In this document: one piece after another, positions 32,841 to 42,324 of the stretch
How positions within the stretch are numbered: the first letter of the stretch is position 1
Layout of the letters: each line of letters begins with the position of its first letter
Source: an uncultured candidate division WPS-2 bacterium
Lineage (GTDB): Bacteria; Vulcanimicrobiota; Vulcanimicrobiia; Vulcanimicrobiales; Vulcanimicrobiaceae
Length of the DNA: 64,000 nt
NCBI GenBank assembly: GCA_937927945.1
Contig: CALEYW010000086.1
Location: 1 to 64,000 of the forward strand
Reading direction: 5' to 3'
The notes under the pieces: model-generated
The model's database searches: none
What the model saw: the letters and a program-made list of their open reading frames with translations, nothing else
What the model was told of the DNA's origin: nothing
Translations under genes and position numbers: made by a program

Positions 32841-33812
32841 GTGACCGCCGGCGACGCGCTGGCGCTCGCGGTGCTGTTCGGCATCGACGTGCGCGGCGCG
32901 GCGGTGAGACCGCTCGCCGGAGGGTACTCGAACGAGAGCATGCGGATCGACGCGGCGGCGGGCAGCTACGTCGCGCGCCGCTACGGCCGGCTCCACGTGA
33001 GCCGCGGCGCGATCGCCTTCGAGCACGTCGTGATCGCGCACGCCGCCCGCCGCATGGACGAGATCGTCGCGCCGCTGCGCACCGCCGACGGCGAGACGAT
33101 CGTCGCACCCGCGGGCGGCGGCCTCGCGTCCGTTTCACCGTACGTCGCCGGAGAGACGGGGCGGCGCGATCTCGCGACCGCTTGCGCCGCCGCGCGCGTG
33201 CTCGCGCGCTTCCACCGCGCGGTACGCGACGTGCACGTCGTCTCCGGACTGCGGACCGCACGCTTTCTCGGCACGCTCCCCTGGTTGCGCGAGCGGTTCC
33301 TGCGCAATGCCGCCGATCCGCTGGTCGGGCGAAAGCTCGATTGGACCGCACTCGTCACCGCCACCACGGCCGCCGCGGCACGCGTCGCGCCGCGGGCAGG
33401 GGACTTACCGAGCGTGATCGTCCACGGAGATCCGAACCCGGGCAACGTCGTCTGCGTCGAACCGGGTGTCGTGCGCGGTCTGATCGATTTCGACTTCGTC
33501 CACGAGACCGAGCGCGTCTACGACGTCGGCGCCCTGATCGACGAGTTTGCGCGTCCCGGCGACGACGCCGCGCTCGATCTCGCGCTCGTCTCGCCGCTGG
33601 TCGCGGCTTACGCCGGCGAGGCACCGCTGAGCGCAACCGAGCGCGCGACCTTACCGGACGCGCTGCTGCGCCACGCCGCGACGCTCGCCTGGTACGTCGC
33701 GACCCGGCACGGCGAGCGTATTCCGGGCGACATCGGCAGCGCCGGCCGCTACGCCGCGCGGGTCGCGGAGATCGCCGCCAACGTCGACGCGATTCGCAGC
33801 GCGGCCGAATGA
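32841..33812 (+). CDS. Aminoglycoside phosphotransferase/choline kinase-like protein
   Basis: 323 residues from GTG. The kinase-like order is present: a nucleotide-binding start, VRPLAGGYSNESMRI, then SYVARRYGR with the likely ATP lysine replaced by arginine, the catalytic loop VIVHGDPNPGNVV and the metal motif LIDFDFVHETERVYDVG. This family phosphorylates small molecules such as choline, homoserine or fructosamine. It is divergent from the protease operon, 59 bases apart. The substrate is unknown. Confidence 0.83.
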   Translation: MTAGDALALAVLFGIDVRGAAVRPLAGGYSNESMRIDAAAGSYVARRYGRLHVSRGAIAFEHVVIAHAARRMDEIVAPLRTADGETIVAPAGGGLASVSPYVAGETGRRDLATACAAARVLARFHRAVRDVHVVSGLRTARFLGTLPWLRERFLRNAADPLVGRKLDWTALVTATTAAAARVAPRAGDLPSVIVHGDPNPGNVVCVEPGVVRGLIDFDFVHETERVYDVGALIDEFARPGDDAALDLALVSPLVAAYAGEAPLSATERATLPDALLRHAATLAWYVATRHGERIPGDIGSAGRYAARVAEIAANVDAIRSAAE

Positions 33813-33925
33813 CGCGCGTCGTACGGGTGCTGTTGTGGATCGGGCTGATCGGCGCCGTCCTCGTCGTCGTCGTGATGACGTGGCACCCGTGGCTGACGCC
33901 GTGGACAGGACGTCCGCCTCGCTGA
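33809..33925 (+). CDS. Small single-helix membrane protein, 38 residues
   Basis: The ATG overlaps the stop of the kinase gene (ATGA). One hydrophobic helix at about residues 6-23 (VLLWIGLIGAVLVVVVM) is followed by a short Trp- and Pro-containing tail, WHPWLTPWTGRPP. It is too short for standard annotation, but the overlap and the clear helix make it plausible. It precedes the NADH dehydrogenase in the same direction. Confidence 0.5.
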   Translation: MTRVVRVLLWIGLIGAVLVVVVMTWHPWLTPWTGRPPR

Positions 33926-33960
33926 CCGGTATCGCCGCTGGGGTGTCGAACCTGCCCGCG

Positions 33961-35283
33961 GTGAGCAAGCAGCGGATCGTGATCCTGGGCGGAGGGTTCG
34001 CCGGCGTCGCGGTCGCGCGACGCTTGGAACGCCGCTTGCGGCCCGACGAGGCCGACGTGACGATCGTCAGCCGCGACAACTTCACGCTGTTCACCCCGAT
34101 GCTGCCCGAGGTCAGTTCCGGCGGCATCGAAACGCGGCACATCGTGACGCCGGTGCGCGCGCAGCTGCGGCACACGACGTTCGTGCTCGGCGAGATCGTG
34201 CGCATCGACCTCGACCTGCGTGAGGTCGACGCGCAGCATCCGATCACGGGCGACGTCGCAAAGCTGCAGTACGATCAGCTCGTGCTCGCGCTCGGCAGCG
34301 TGACGTCGACCTTCGGCATCCCGGGCGTCACGGAGCACACGCTGCCGCTCAAGACGATCGAGGACGCCGAGACGCTGCGCAACCGCATCATCGCCGCGCT
34401 CGAGCAGGTGGTCGTGACGAAACCGGGGCCGGAGCGCGACCGTCTGCTGACCTTCTCGGTCGTCGGCGGCGGCTACACGGGGTGCGAGGTCGCGGGGGAA
34501 CTCGTCGACCTGTTCCGGTCGGTCGTGCCGTTCTACCGCCCGTTGCGCTTGAGTGACGTACGGATGGTCGTGATCGAGGCCGGCCGGGCGCTCTTACCGG
34601 ACCTGCCCCCGCAGATGGGCGCCTACACGGAGCGCAACCTGCGCCGGCGCAAGGTCGAGCTCGTGATCGGCGACGGCGTGACGCGCATCGACGAACGCGG
34701 CATCGCGCTGCAATCGGGCGCGATCATTCCGTGCGCGACCATCGTGTGGAGCGCCGGCGTGCGTCCGAGCCCTGTCCTCAAAGACTTGCCGGGAGTCGAA
34801 CACGCGCGCAACGGCGGGCTCGTCGTCCACCCCGACATGTCGGTCGTCGGGCGCAGCGGGGTGTGGGCGCTCGGCGACTGCGCGTGGGTGCCGATGAAGA
34901 CCGCTGCCGACTTGGCCGACAAGAACGCGTGGTACCCCGCGACCGCGCAGCACGCGATTCGCGAAGGCCCGGCGCTCGCCGACAATCTCGTCGCGACGCT
35001 GCGCAACGAGCCGACCAAACCGTTCCGCTACACGTCGATGGGCACGATGGCATCGCTCGGCGCGCGGCGCGGCGTCGCACTGCTGCCGGGCGATTTCGTG
35101 CTGACCGGCTTTCCGGCGTGGGCATTGTGGCGCACGTACTATCTCGCGCGGCTGCCCGGCCTCGACCGGCGCTTTCGCGTCATGCTGGACTGGACGCTGG
35201 GCGTACTGTTTCCACGCGACATCGCCGAGATGCGCCTCTACACCGAGCGCGGCCGTTCGGAGACACACCGGCCGCCGGCTTGA
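33961..35283 (+). CDS. Type II NADH dehydrogenase-like FAD/NAD(P) oxidoreductase
   Basis: 440 residues from GTG 33961 (GTGs at 33943 and 33901 are possible). FAD site: RIVILGGGFAGVAVARRLE. NAD site: FSVVGGGYTGCEVAGELVDLF. C-terminal FAD contact: SGVWALGDCAW. It matches the NDH-2 family of non-proton-pumping dehydrogenases, which pass electrons from NADH to quinone at the membrane. The C-terminal part, WALWRTYYLARLPGLDRRFRV, is the amphipathic membrane-anchoring region of that family. Confidence 0.85.
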   Translation: MSKQRIVILGGGFAGVAVARRLERRLRPDEADVTIVSRDNFTLFTPMLPEVSSGGIETRHIVTPVRAQLRHTTFVLGEIVRIDLDLREVDAQHPITGDVAKLQYDQLVLALGSVTSTFGIPGVTEHTLPLKTIEDAETLRNRIIAALEQVVVTKPGPERDRLLTFSVVGGGYTGCEVAGELVDLFRSVVPFYRPLRLSDVRMVVIEAGRALLPDLPPQMGAYTERNLRRRKVELVIGDGVTRIDERGIALQSGAIIPCATIVWSAGVRPSPVLKDLPGVEHARNGGLVVHPDMSVVGRSGVWALGDCAWVPMKTAADLADKNAWYPATAQHAIREGPALADNLVATLRNEPTKPFRYTSMGTMASLGARRGVALLPGDFVLTGFPAWALWRTYYLARLPGLDRRFRVMLDWTLGVLFPRDIAEMRLYTERGRSETHRPPA

Positions 35284-35314
35284 CAGGCACGGCAGAAGGC
35301 CCTATTCTGCAACT

Positions 35315-36034
35315 ATGTTTTTAGTTTTGGCGCTCGTCGGAACCCCGTTCGTCTACGACGGCAAGCTTGCCGCGGGAGGGACGCTCGCGGTCCGCGACAT
35401 CAACGGGAGCGTGCGCGTGCGTGCCGGAGACCGGCTGTTGATACGCGCGACGAAGACCGCCGAGCGGGGCGATCCGAACGCCGTCGCCATCCATGTGGAG
35501 CAAACCGCAAAGAGGGGTTTGGTCGTGTGCGTGCGCTATCCGCCGAACGCCGGCGATGGGTGCCGCGCGCGGACCGGCCACGACAGCAACGACAACGACA
35601 CGAAGGTGGATTTCGACGTGACGTTGCCGCGCGGCGTCGCGCTCGACGCCGGGACCGTCAACGGCTCGATCGACGCGCAGACGAACGGCACGGTCGATGC
35701 GTCGACCGTCAACGGCCGCATCCACGTTGAAGGCCGCGAAGCGCACACCCTCACGACGGTGAACGGCTCGATCGAGCTGCGCCTGCTCGACCGTCCGAGC
35801 GGTTCGCTCAAAGCGAACACCGTCAACGGGTCCATCACGATCTCGCTGCCGCCGGGCAGCGGCGTCGACGTGCAGGCCCACACGATGACCGGCGGAATCG
35901 ACGCGGCCGGCCTCACCGTCGATCGTCCGCAATACGGTCCCGGTGCCACGGCCCGCGGCACGCTCGGTGACGGCACCGCACGTCTCTCGCTCTCCACCGT
36001 CAACGGTTCGATCGCCCTGCACGGTCCGTCATGA
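35315..36034 (+). CDS. DUF4097-type beta-solenoid repeat protein
   Basis: 239 residues from ATG. The second half is built of repeated strands ending in TVNG or a variant: TVNGSIDA, STVNGRIH, TTVNGSIEL, NTVNGSITI, TMTGGIDA, STVNGSIAL, about 20-30 residues apart. This is the DUF4097 (adhesin-like) right-handed beta structure. The first 15 residues are hydrophobic and could be a short signal. Two cysteines (VCVRYPP and DGCRAR) lie close together. The function of the family is not established; it may be a surface or periplasmic scaffold. Confidence 0.78.
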   Translation: MFLVLALVGTPFVYDGKLAAGGTLAVRDINGSVRVRAGDRLLIRATKTAERGDPNAVAIHVEQTAKRGLVVCVRYPPNAGDGCRARTGHDSNDNDTKVDFDVTLPRGVALDAGTVNGSIDAQTNGTVDASTVNGRIHVEGREAHTLTTVNGSIELRLLDRPSGSLKANTVNGSITISLPPGSGVDVQAHTMTGGIDAAGLTVDRPQYGPGATARGTLGDGTARLSLSTVNGSIALHGPS

Positions 36035-36062
36035 CCCTCGACTGCTCGGGTGACGTGAGGGT

Positions 36063-37091
36063 TTAGATCCAGGCGTCGTCCGGGCCGGCGTAGGTGTTGC
36101 CGTGGAGGGAAGCCGCGTCCGGATACGGTTCGGCTTCGACGCTGTCGGTGGCGTGGTTCACGGCGTCGGCGATCTCGCGTTTGAGCGCCTTGAGTTCGTC
36201 GCGCGTCACGACGGCGTGTTCGAGCGCGTACTTCTCGAAGCGCGGCACGGGATCGTTCGAGCGCTGTTCCGCGACTTCGTCGCGGGTGCGATAGGTGCGG
36301 TCGTCGTCGTCGGTCGTGTGCGAGAGGAAGCGGTAGCAGTGCGACTCGACCAGCACGGGCCCCACGCCCGACACGGCGCGCTCGCGCGCTTCGCTCACCG
36401 CGGCGTACACCGCGGTCGGATCGAATCCGTCGGCCGTGAGGGCATGCATGCCGTAGCCGGCCGCGCGCGCGGCGATGCTCGGAACGCGCATCTGCTTGGA
36501 GATGTGCGTCGAGATCGCCCATTGGTTGTTTTCGCACAGGAAGACGACCGGCAGCGCGTGGACGGCCGCGAAGTTCATCGCTTCGTGCCATTCGCCTTGT
36601 GAGGTCGCACCTTCGCCGAACTGACAGAACACGACGCGATCCTTGGCGCCGCTGCGTTTGATCGACCATGCCGCGCCGACCGCGTGCGTGCACTGCGCCG
36701 CGATGATCGAGGAGATCGACGCGATGCCGAGATCGCGAGCGGTGACGTGGTTGATGATCGAGCGTCCGCCGGTCCGGTCTTTCGCTCGCGCGAGCTGCGA
36801 GCGGAACAGGTCGGCGAGCGGAAAGCCGCAGGCGAGGATCAGGCCGGTGTTGCGGTAGTACGGATAGAGCAGATCGCGTCCGCGCTGGAACGCGAGGCCG
36901 GTCCCGGCTTGAACCGCTTCGTGCCCTTCCGAACCCATTGCGATTCCGATCTTCCCTTGGCGGTTGAGCTGAAAGCCGCGCGTGTCGACCGCGCGCTGGG
37001 TCAGCATGTCGCGCAGCAGCGTTCGCAGCTGCTCGCGCGAGAGCGCCGCAGGGGGCCGACTGCCGGTCTGGGTGGTCGCCGAGCTCGCCAT
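36063..37091 (-). CDS. Thiamine-diphosphate-dependent 2-oxoacid dehydrogenase E1 component, alpha subunit
   Basis: 342 residues from the ATG at 37091, which a perfect GGAGGT site precedes by 7 bases; nearer starts at 37097 and 37100 overlap that site. The thiamine-diphosphate motif is GEGATSQGEWHEAMNFAAVHALPVVFLCENN, with the RNTGLILACG and GSEGHEAVQAG segments earlier. This is E1-alpha of pyruvate or branched-chain 2-oxoacid dehydrogenase. The beta subunit, E2 and E3 genes are not adjacent, which is unusual. Its promoter region is shared with the divergent VPS10-like gene. Confidence 0.87.
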   Translation of the reverse strand: MASSATTQTGSRPPAALSREQLRTLLRDMLTQRAVDTRGFQLNRQGKIGIAMGSEGHEAVQAGTGLAFQRGRDLLYPYYRNTGLILACGFPLADLFRSQLARAKDRTGGRSIINHVTARDLGIASISSIIAAQCTHAVGAAWSIKRSGAKDRVVFCQFGEGATSQGEWHEAMNFAAVHALPVVFLCENNQWAISTHISKQMRVPSIAARAAGYGMHALTADGFDPTAVYAAVSEARERAVSGVGPVLVESHCYRFLSHTTDDDDRTYRTRDEVAEQRSNDPVPRFEKYALEHAVVTRDELKALKREIADAVNHATDSVEAEPYPDAASLHGNTYAGPDDAWI

Positions 37092-37136
37092 CGCCATCAC
37101 CTCCGACCGTTCTCCGCTCGGTCTGCCTGCTCCCTA

Positions 37137-37148
37137 CCAAACGTTTGG
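37137..37148. promoter_or_regulatory. Perfect 12-base palindrome between divergent genes (operator candidate)
   Basis: CCAAACGTTTGG, a perfect palindrome centred in the 96-base gap between the E1-alpha gene and the VPS10-like/TetR operon. An AAACGTTT core is common for LacI-type and some TetR-type regulators. The TetR gene ends the operon on its right and could bind here. Confidence 0.5.
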
Positions 37149-37187
37149 GCGGGGGAGCGTCTCCGCTTCTGGCCAAGCACGGTAGCG

Positions 37188-40100
37188 ATGCGTACCAGCC
37201 GTCTTCTTGCTGCCGCCGTGTTCGTCGCGGCGGGGCTCTCATTTTCGTTCTGCCCGGCCTTCGCCGGACCCACGCGCGCCGCCGAGCCGCGACCGACCGC
37301 GACGCCGGCGCCCGACACCGCCGGCCTGAAGTTTCGCGCGATCGGCCCGGCTGCCTCGGGCGGCCGCGTAACTGCCGTAGCCGGCAGCGATGCGGATCCG
37401 GCCCTCTACTACGTCGGCGGTGCAGGCGGGGGCGTCTTCAAGTCGACCGACGGCGGCGTCTCGTTCGCGCCCGCCTGGAACGGGCCGCCGTTCGGAGCGA
37501 TCGGGGCGCTCGCGATCGCCCCGAGCGCGCCCAACGTCGTGTGGGCCGGGACGGGCGAAGCGAACCCGCGCAACGACGTTTCGTACGGCGACGGCATGTG
37601 GGTCTCGCGCGACGGCGCGAAGCATTGGACGCACGCCGGTCTCGCCGACACCTCGCAGATCGCGAAGATCCTGGTCGACCCGCACGACCCGCGGCGCGCG
37701 ATCGTGGCGGCACTCGGCGACCCGTGGAAGGACAGTCCGGCGCGCGGTGTCTATCGCACCGTCGACGGCGGCAAGACGTGGGCGCACACGCTGTACGTCG
37801 GCCCGGCGAGCGGCGCTGCCGATCTCGCCTGGAACCCGCACGACCCGCGCACGATCTTCGCGTCGATCTGGCAATTCCGCCGTCAACCCTGGATCGCGAC
37901 GAGCGGCGGCCCGGCTGACGGGCTGTACCGCTCGCGCGACGGCGGCGTCACCTGGACGAAAGTGCAGGGACGCGGGTTCCCGACCGGCACGCTCGGGCGC
38001 ATCGGCGTCGCCGTCGCGCCGAGCGACGGCCGGCGCGTGTACGCGGTCGTGCAGTCACGGCAGGGGACGGTCTGGCGCTCCGACGACGGCGGCACCAGCT
38101 GGCGCAAGACCTCCGACGACACGCGACCCGAACAGCGCCCGTTCTACTTCAGTCATCTCGCCGTCGATCCGCAAAATCGCAATCGCGTGATCTCCGTCTC
38201 GATGTATCTGACCGTCTCGAAAGACGGCGGGACGACGTGGAAGCATCTCGTCCCCTCGGTGCACGTCGACAATCATGCGATCTGGTGGTCGGCCGACGGC
38301 CGGCGTCTCATCGAAGGGAACGACGGCGGCGTCATCCTCAGCCGCAACCGCGGCGTGGGATGGGCGTTCGTCAACACGCTCCCGCTGGCGGAGATCTACC
38401 ACGTCGGCTACGACAACGGCAAACCGTACACGCTGTGCGGCGGGCTGCAGGACAACAGCTCGTGGTGCGGGCCGGTCACGTCGCGCAACGGGATCGGCTT
38501 GACCGATCGCGATTGGTTCGCGATCGCCGGCGGCGACGGGATGTACGCGATCCCCGATCCGCTCGACGCCTCGCTGATCTGGACGAACACCCAGGACGGC
38601 GTGCTCGGAATCTACGACACGAAAGCGCGCCATAGCATCGACGTCTCGCCGTATCCGCGCGACGCGTTCACCTCGCTGCAGGCGCTGGCGCAAGCGCCGT
38701 ACCGCTTCAATTGGAACGCGCCGCTGGCGTTCTCACCGCAAGACGGACACGTGGCGTACTTCGGCGGCAACGTCGTGTTCAAGACCGTCGACCGCGGCCG
38801 GCACTGGACCGCGATCAGTCCCGATCTCACTCGCAACGAGAAGGATCACCAGCAGGAGTCGGGCGGCCCCGTTTCGCTCGACGTCTCCGGCGCCGAGACG
38901 TACGACACCACCTTGGCGATCGCGCCGTCGCCGAAGGACGCTGCAACGATCTGGGTCGGAACCGACGACGGGCTGGTGCACCTCACCCGCGACGAGGGCG
39001 CGCACTGGTCGAACGTGACGCCGAAGGGATGGCCGCGCTACGGCCGCGTCGAGACGATCGAGGCCAGCCCATATGCGGCCGGAACGGCGTTCGCGATCCT
39101 CGACCGTCACGATCTCGGCGACCGGCGCCCGTACGCGTACGTCACCGACGACTTCGGCGCGACGTGGCGTTCGATCGCCGCGAACCTGCCGCTCGACGCG
39201 CCGGTGCGCGTGCTGCGCCAAGACCCGCGCATTCAAACGTTGCTGTACGCCGGGACCGAGAACGGCTTGTGGATCTCGGCCGATCGCGGCCTGCGCTGGG
39301 AGCGCGTCCACGCCAACCTGCCGCGCGTTGCCGTCTACGACATCCACGTCCACCCCGTCACGAACGACCTGCTGCTCGCGACGCACGGCCGCGGCTTCTA
39401 CGTTCTCGACGATGCCGCGCCGCTGCAGCAGCTCGCCGCGGCGCGCGCCGCCGGAACGCTGTTCTTTCCGGTGCGCGAAGCGACGGTGTGGTCGGGCTGG
39501 CCGTCGATCGAGACCGGCGACGGCAACGCGCTGCCGGCAAACTTCTACGTTGCGCCGAACGCGCCGAGCGGCGCGTTGCTGACGTTCTTCCAGAAGAAGA
39601 AGGCCAAGGTGCGGCCGTGGATCGAGATCCTCGACGCGCAGGGCAAAGCCGTGCGGACGCTGCGCGGCTCGTACCGGACCGATGAGGGGAAGAAATGGTT
39701 CGTCACCAACGACGCCGGAATCAACCGGGTCGTGTGGGACGGAAACGAGGACGGTCCGACGCGCTGGAACGGGACGAGCCTTCAGAACGCAGGTCCGCTG
39801 ACCGGCGCCGAAGCGTTGCCGGGCGCGTACGTCGCGCGGCTGCACGTCGACGCGTACATCGCCGAGCAGACGTTCCGGCTGACCGACGACCCGCAGGTCA
39901 CCTGGACCACCGACGAGCGCGCCGCGCGCCATGCGTTCGTGGCGACCCTATTCGGCTGGTACGACGGGATCGATCGCGCGCTCAACGCGATCGACGCACG
40001 GATGAAGAAGGCGACGCCCGCCGAGCGGGGGCGCCTCGTCGCGCTGCGCGACGAGCTGACCTCGAACGCGAAGTACGACGAGGACTCGATCGGCAAGCCC

Positions 40101-40280
40101 GACCGCATGCGGGAGCGGATCGGCGGTTTGGCGGGTGCACTGGGCGGGGCGCTGCAGCCGCCCTTCGACCAGCATCGCGAGGCCCTGCGCGCCCTCGTCC
40201 CCGACGTTACGGCCGCCTACCGCGACATCGATGCGGTGCTCGGCGCGGGCTTCGTGACGATGGGCCCTCCATCGCCGTGA
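37188..40280 (+). CDS. VPS10/BNR-repeat glycosyl hydrolase-like exported protein
   Basis: 1,030 residues from ATG with a signal peptide (RTSRLLAAAVFVAAGLSF ... AFA). It has at least nine sialidase-type Asp-box repeats (for example STDGGVSF, SRDGAKHW, TVDGGKTW, SRDGGVTW, SDDGGTSW, SKDGGTTW, TRDEGAHW) arranged as two seven-bladed propellers. This is the sortilin/VPS10-like family often labelled glycosyl hydrolase, with unproven enzymatic activity. The C-terminal 200 residues (DPQVTWTTDERAARHAFVA onward) are helical. It is the first gene of an operon; the TetR start overlaps its stop. Confidence 0.85.
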   Translation: MRTSRLLAAAVFVAAGLSFSFCPAFAGPTRAAEPRPTATPAPDTAGLKFRAIGPAASGGRVTAVAGSDADPALYYVGGAGGGVFKSTDGGVSFAPAWNGPPFGAIGALAIAPSAPNVVWAGTGEANPRNDVSYGDGMWVSRDGAKHWTHAGLADTSQIAKILVDPHDPRRAIVAALGDPWKDSPARGVYRTVDGGKTWAHTLYVGPASGAADLAWNPHDPRTIFASIWQFRRQPWIATSGGPADGLYRSRDGGVTWTKVQGRGFPTGTLGRIGVAVAPSDGRRVYAVVQSRQGTVWRSDDGGTSWRKTSDDTRPEQRPFYFSHLAVDPQNRNRVISVSMYLTVSKDGGTTWKHLVPSVHVDNHAIWWSADGRRLIEGNDGGVILSRNRGVGWAFVNTLPLAEIYHVGYDNGKPYTLCGGLQDNSSWCGPVTSRNGIGLTDRDWFAIAGGDGMYAIPDPLDASLIWTNTQDGVLGIYDTKARHSIDVSPYPRDAFTSLQALAQAPYRFNWNAPLAFSPQDGHVAYFGGNVVFKTVDRGRHWTAISPDLTRNEKDHQQESGGPVSLDVSGAETYDTTLAIAPSPKDAATIWVGTDDGLVHLTRDEGAHWSNVTPKGWPRYGRVETIEASPYAAGTAFAILDRHDLGDRRPYAYVTDDFGATWRSIAANLPLDAPVRVLRQDPRIQTLLYAGTENGLWISADRGLRWERVHANLPRVAVYDIHVHPVTNDLLLATHGRGFYVLDDAAPLQQLAAARAAGTLFFPVREATVWSGWPSIETGDGNALPANFYVAPNAPSGALLTFFQKKKAKVRPWIEILDAQGKAVRTLRGSYRTDEGKKWFVTNDAGINRVVWDGNEDGPTRWNGTSLQNAGPLTGAEALPGAYVARLHVDAYIAEQTFRLTDDPQVTWTTDERAARHAFVATLFGWYDGIDRALNAIDARMKKATPAERGRLVALRDELTSNAKYDEDSIGKPDRMRERIGGLAGALGGALQPPFDQHREALRALVPDVTAAYRDIDAVLGAGFVTMGPPSP

Positions 40281-40861
40281 GCGGCGAGGCGCGCAGGCCG
40301 TACGACATCGACACGCTGACCGACGTCGCGCTGCGGGTCTTCGCCGAGCGCGGCTACGACGGCGCCTCGATGGACGACGTCGCGCGCGCGGCCGGCATCA
40401 CCAAGGCGTCGATCTATCACCACGTTGCCGGCAAGGAGGCGCTGCTCGATCGCGGTCTGACTCGCGCGCTCGACGCCCTCTTCGCCGTCCTCGACGAGCC
40501 GCCGGCAATCGAAGGCCGCGCGCTCGCGCGGCTGCGGCACATAACGGGCCGGGTCGCCGAGATCACCTTGCGCATGCTCCCGGAACTGACCGTGCTCGTG
40601 CACGTGCGCGGGAGTTCCAAGAGCGAGCGCGCGGCGCTCGAGCGGCGGCGGTCCTTCGACCGGGTCGTCACCGAGTTGATCGCGCAGGCGCAGCGTGACG
40701 GCGACGTGCGGCCCGAGCTCGAGCCGCGGCTCGTCGCGCGGCTGGTCTTCGGCATGTCGAACTCCGTCGTCGAATGGTACCGCAGCGGCGCGCTGACCAG
40801 CGAAGCGATCGCGGGCGCTATCGTCGCGCTCGCCTTCGAAGGGATCGTCACCAAAACCTGA
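40277..40861 (+). CDS. TetR/AcrR family transcriptional regulator
   Basis: 194 residues from GTG 40277, overlapping the previous stop (GTGA). The helix-turn-helix is SMDDVARAAGITKASIYHHVAGKEALL within VALRVFAERGYDGASMDDV. The ligand domain has the arginine-rich segment SSKSERAALERRRSFDRVV and a C-terminal LVARLVFGMSNSVVEWYRSG typical of fatty-acyl-type TetR regulators. It may control its own operon (palindrome at 37137) and the diiron gene (palindrome at 42325); both are inference. Confidence 0.88.
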   Translation: MSGEARRPYDIDTLTDVALRVFAERGYDGASMDDVARAAGITKASIYHHVAGKEALLDRGLTRALDALFAVLDEPPAIEGRALARLRHITGRVAEITLRMLPELTVLVHVRGSSKSERAALERRRSFDRVVTELIAQAQRDGDVRPELEPRLVARLVFGMSNSVVEWYRSGALTSEAIAGAIVALAFEGIVTKT

Positions 40862-40899
40862 CGCGGTGATCGCTCGCGTGAGCGGGTATCACCCTGCGG

Positions 40900-42273
40900 A
40901 TGCGCGACGAGCGGCACGAGTTGTGCGTGATCGGTGCCGGGACGGCGGGTTTTGCCGCAGCCGAGACGGCGCGGGCGGCCGGTCGCGACGTCGTGTTGGT
41001 CGTGGGCGAGGAGGAGCTCGGCGGGACGTGCATCTTGCGCGGCTGCATGCCGGCGAAGACGCTGCTCGCGGCCACGGAGCTGGAGCACGAGGTCGAGCGA
41101 GCGCACGACGTCGGCGTCGAGACGGGCCCGACGCACGTCGATCTCCCCGCGATCGTTCGGCGCAAGCGGGCCCTGGTCGACTACTTCGCGGCCGACCGCA
41201 TGCACGAATTGGAAACGTATCCGCTCGTGCGCGGCGATGCGCGTTTCGTCGCGCCCGATATCGTCGTCGTCGGCGAGCGGCGCATCGCGGCGGAGCGGTT
41301 CGTCGTCGCGACCGGCGCGAAGACGATGCTCCCGCGCATCGACGGCTTGGCGGAAGTGCCGACGATCACGAGCAGCGACGTGCTCGAAATGACCCGCGCG
41401 CCACGCAGCATCGCGGTGCTCGGCGGCGGTCCGATCGGCTGCGCGTTCGCGCAGTTCTTCGCGCGGCTCGGAACGCCGGTCACGCTCTTCCAGGACGCGC
41501 CGGAGCTGCTGCGCGCCGACGATCCGGACGTCGGCAGCGCCGTGCGCGCGTCGCTGTTGCGCGACGGCGTCGACGTGGTGACCGCTGCCGACGTGCGGCG
41601 CGTCTTCCGCGACGGGGACGTGACGGTGATCGTCGCCGACACGCCCGACGGCGCGCACGGCGCGCGCTGCGAGACGGTACTGATCGCCACCGACCGCCGG
41701 CCGAACGTCGACGGCCTCGATCTCGCCGCCGGTGGGATCGACGGCGACCACGCGCGCGGAATCGTCGTCGATGAGGTGCTGCGCAGCCGCTCGAACCGGC
41801 GCGTGTTCGCGGCGGGCGACGTCCTGGGCCGCCGCAATCTCGTGCACACGGCAGAGTACGGCGGACGGCTCGCGGCGCGCAACGCCTTCGCCGACGAACC
41901 GGTCGCCGCGCAGTGGGATCGCTGGGAGTCGCACGCGCTCTACACGACGCCGCAAGTCGCGATCGCGGGGCTGACTGAGCGCGTCTGCCGGGCGCGCGGC
42001 ATCGACGTGCGGGTAGCGAGGATTCCGGCGAGCGAGGTCGGCGAGGCGCTGGTCGCGAGCGAGGCCGAGGGCTTCGTGAAGATGCTGGCGCGCCGCGACG
42101 ACGGCCGGGTGGTCGGAATCGCCCTGGTCGCGGGCGACGCGATCGATCTCGCCGGCGAAGCGATCGCCCTGATCGATCGCGGAGCGACGGCCCGCGAGAT
42201 CGCCGAGATGCCGCACCTGCACCCCACCATGAGCGAGCTGCTCGCCCGGGTGGCGGAGAAATTCCTGGACTGA
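40900..42273 (+). CDS. Dihydrolipoamide dehydrogenase/mercuric-reductase-like flavin disulfide oxidoreductase
   Basis: 457 residues. FAD site LCVIGAGTAGFAAAETARAAG; redox disulfide GGTCILRGCMPAK (C44 and C49); NAD site SIAVLGGGPIGCAFAQFFARLG; FAD contact NRRVFAAGDVLG; catalytic pair HLHPTMSELL at the C-terminus. The enzyme class is certain, the substrate is not: it could be lipoamide, a low-molecular-weight thiol disulfide, or another. It lies 38 bases after the TetR gene and precedes the diiron gene, which has its own promoter. Confidence 0.86.
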   Translation: MRDERHELCVIGAGTAGFAAAETARAAGRDVVLVVGEEELGGTCILRGCMPAKTLLAATELEHEVERAHDVGVETGPTHVDLPAIVRRKRALVDYFAADRMHELETYPLVRGDARFVAPDIVVVGERRIAAERFVVATGAKTMLPRIDGLAEVPTITSSDVLEMTRAPRSIAVLGGGPIGCAFAQFFARLGTPVTLFQDAPELLRADDPDVGSAVRASLLRDGVDVVTAADVRRVFRDGDVTVIVADTPDGAHGARCETVLIATDRRPNVDGLDLAAGGIDGDHARGIVVDEVLRSRSNRRVFAAGDVLGRRNLVHTAEYGGRLAARNAFADEPVAAQWDRWESHALYTTPQVAIAGLTERVCRARGIDVRVARIPASEVGEALVASEAEGFVKMLARRDDGRVVGIALVAGDAIDLAGEAIALIDRGATAREIAEMPHLHPTMSELLARVAEKFLD

Positions 42274-42286
42274 GGTCCGGGCCCCG

Positions 42287-42315
42287 TTGCCGTCGGGGGG
42301 GCGGCAGGGTATACT
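42287..42315 (+). promoter_or_regulatory. Sigma-70 type promoter for the diiron protein
   Basis: TTGCCG at 42287-42292, a 17-base spacer, then TATACT at 42310-42315. The start codon is 41 bases downstream. This is the best-formed promoter in the window. Confidence 0.75.
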
Positions 42316-42324
42316 CGGTTCTGA

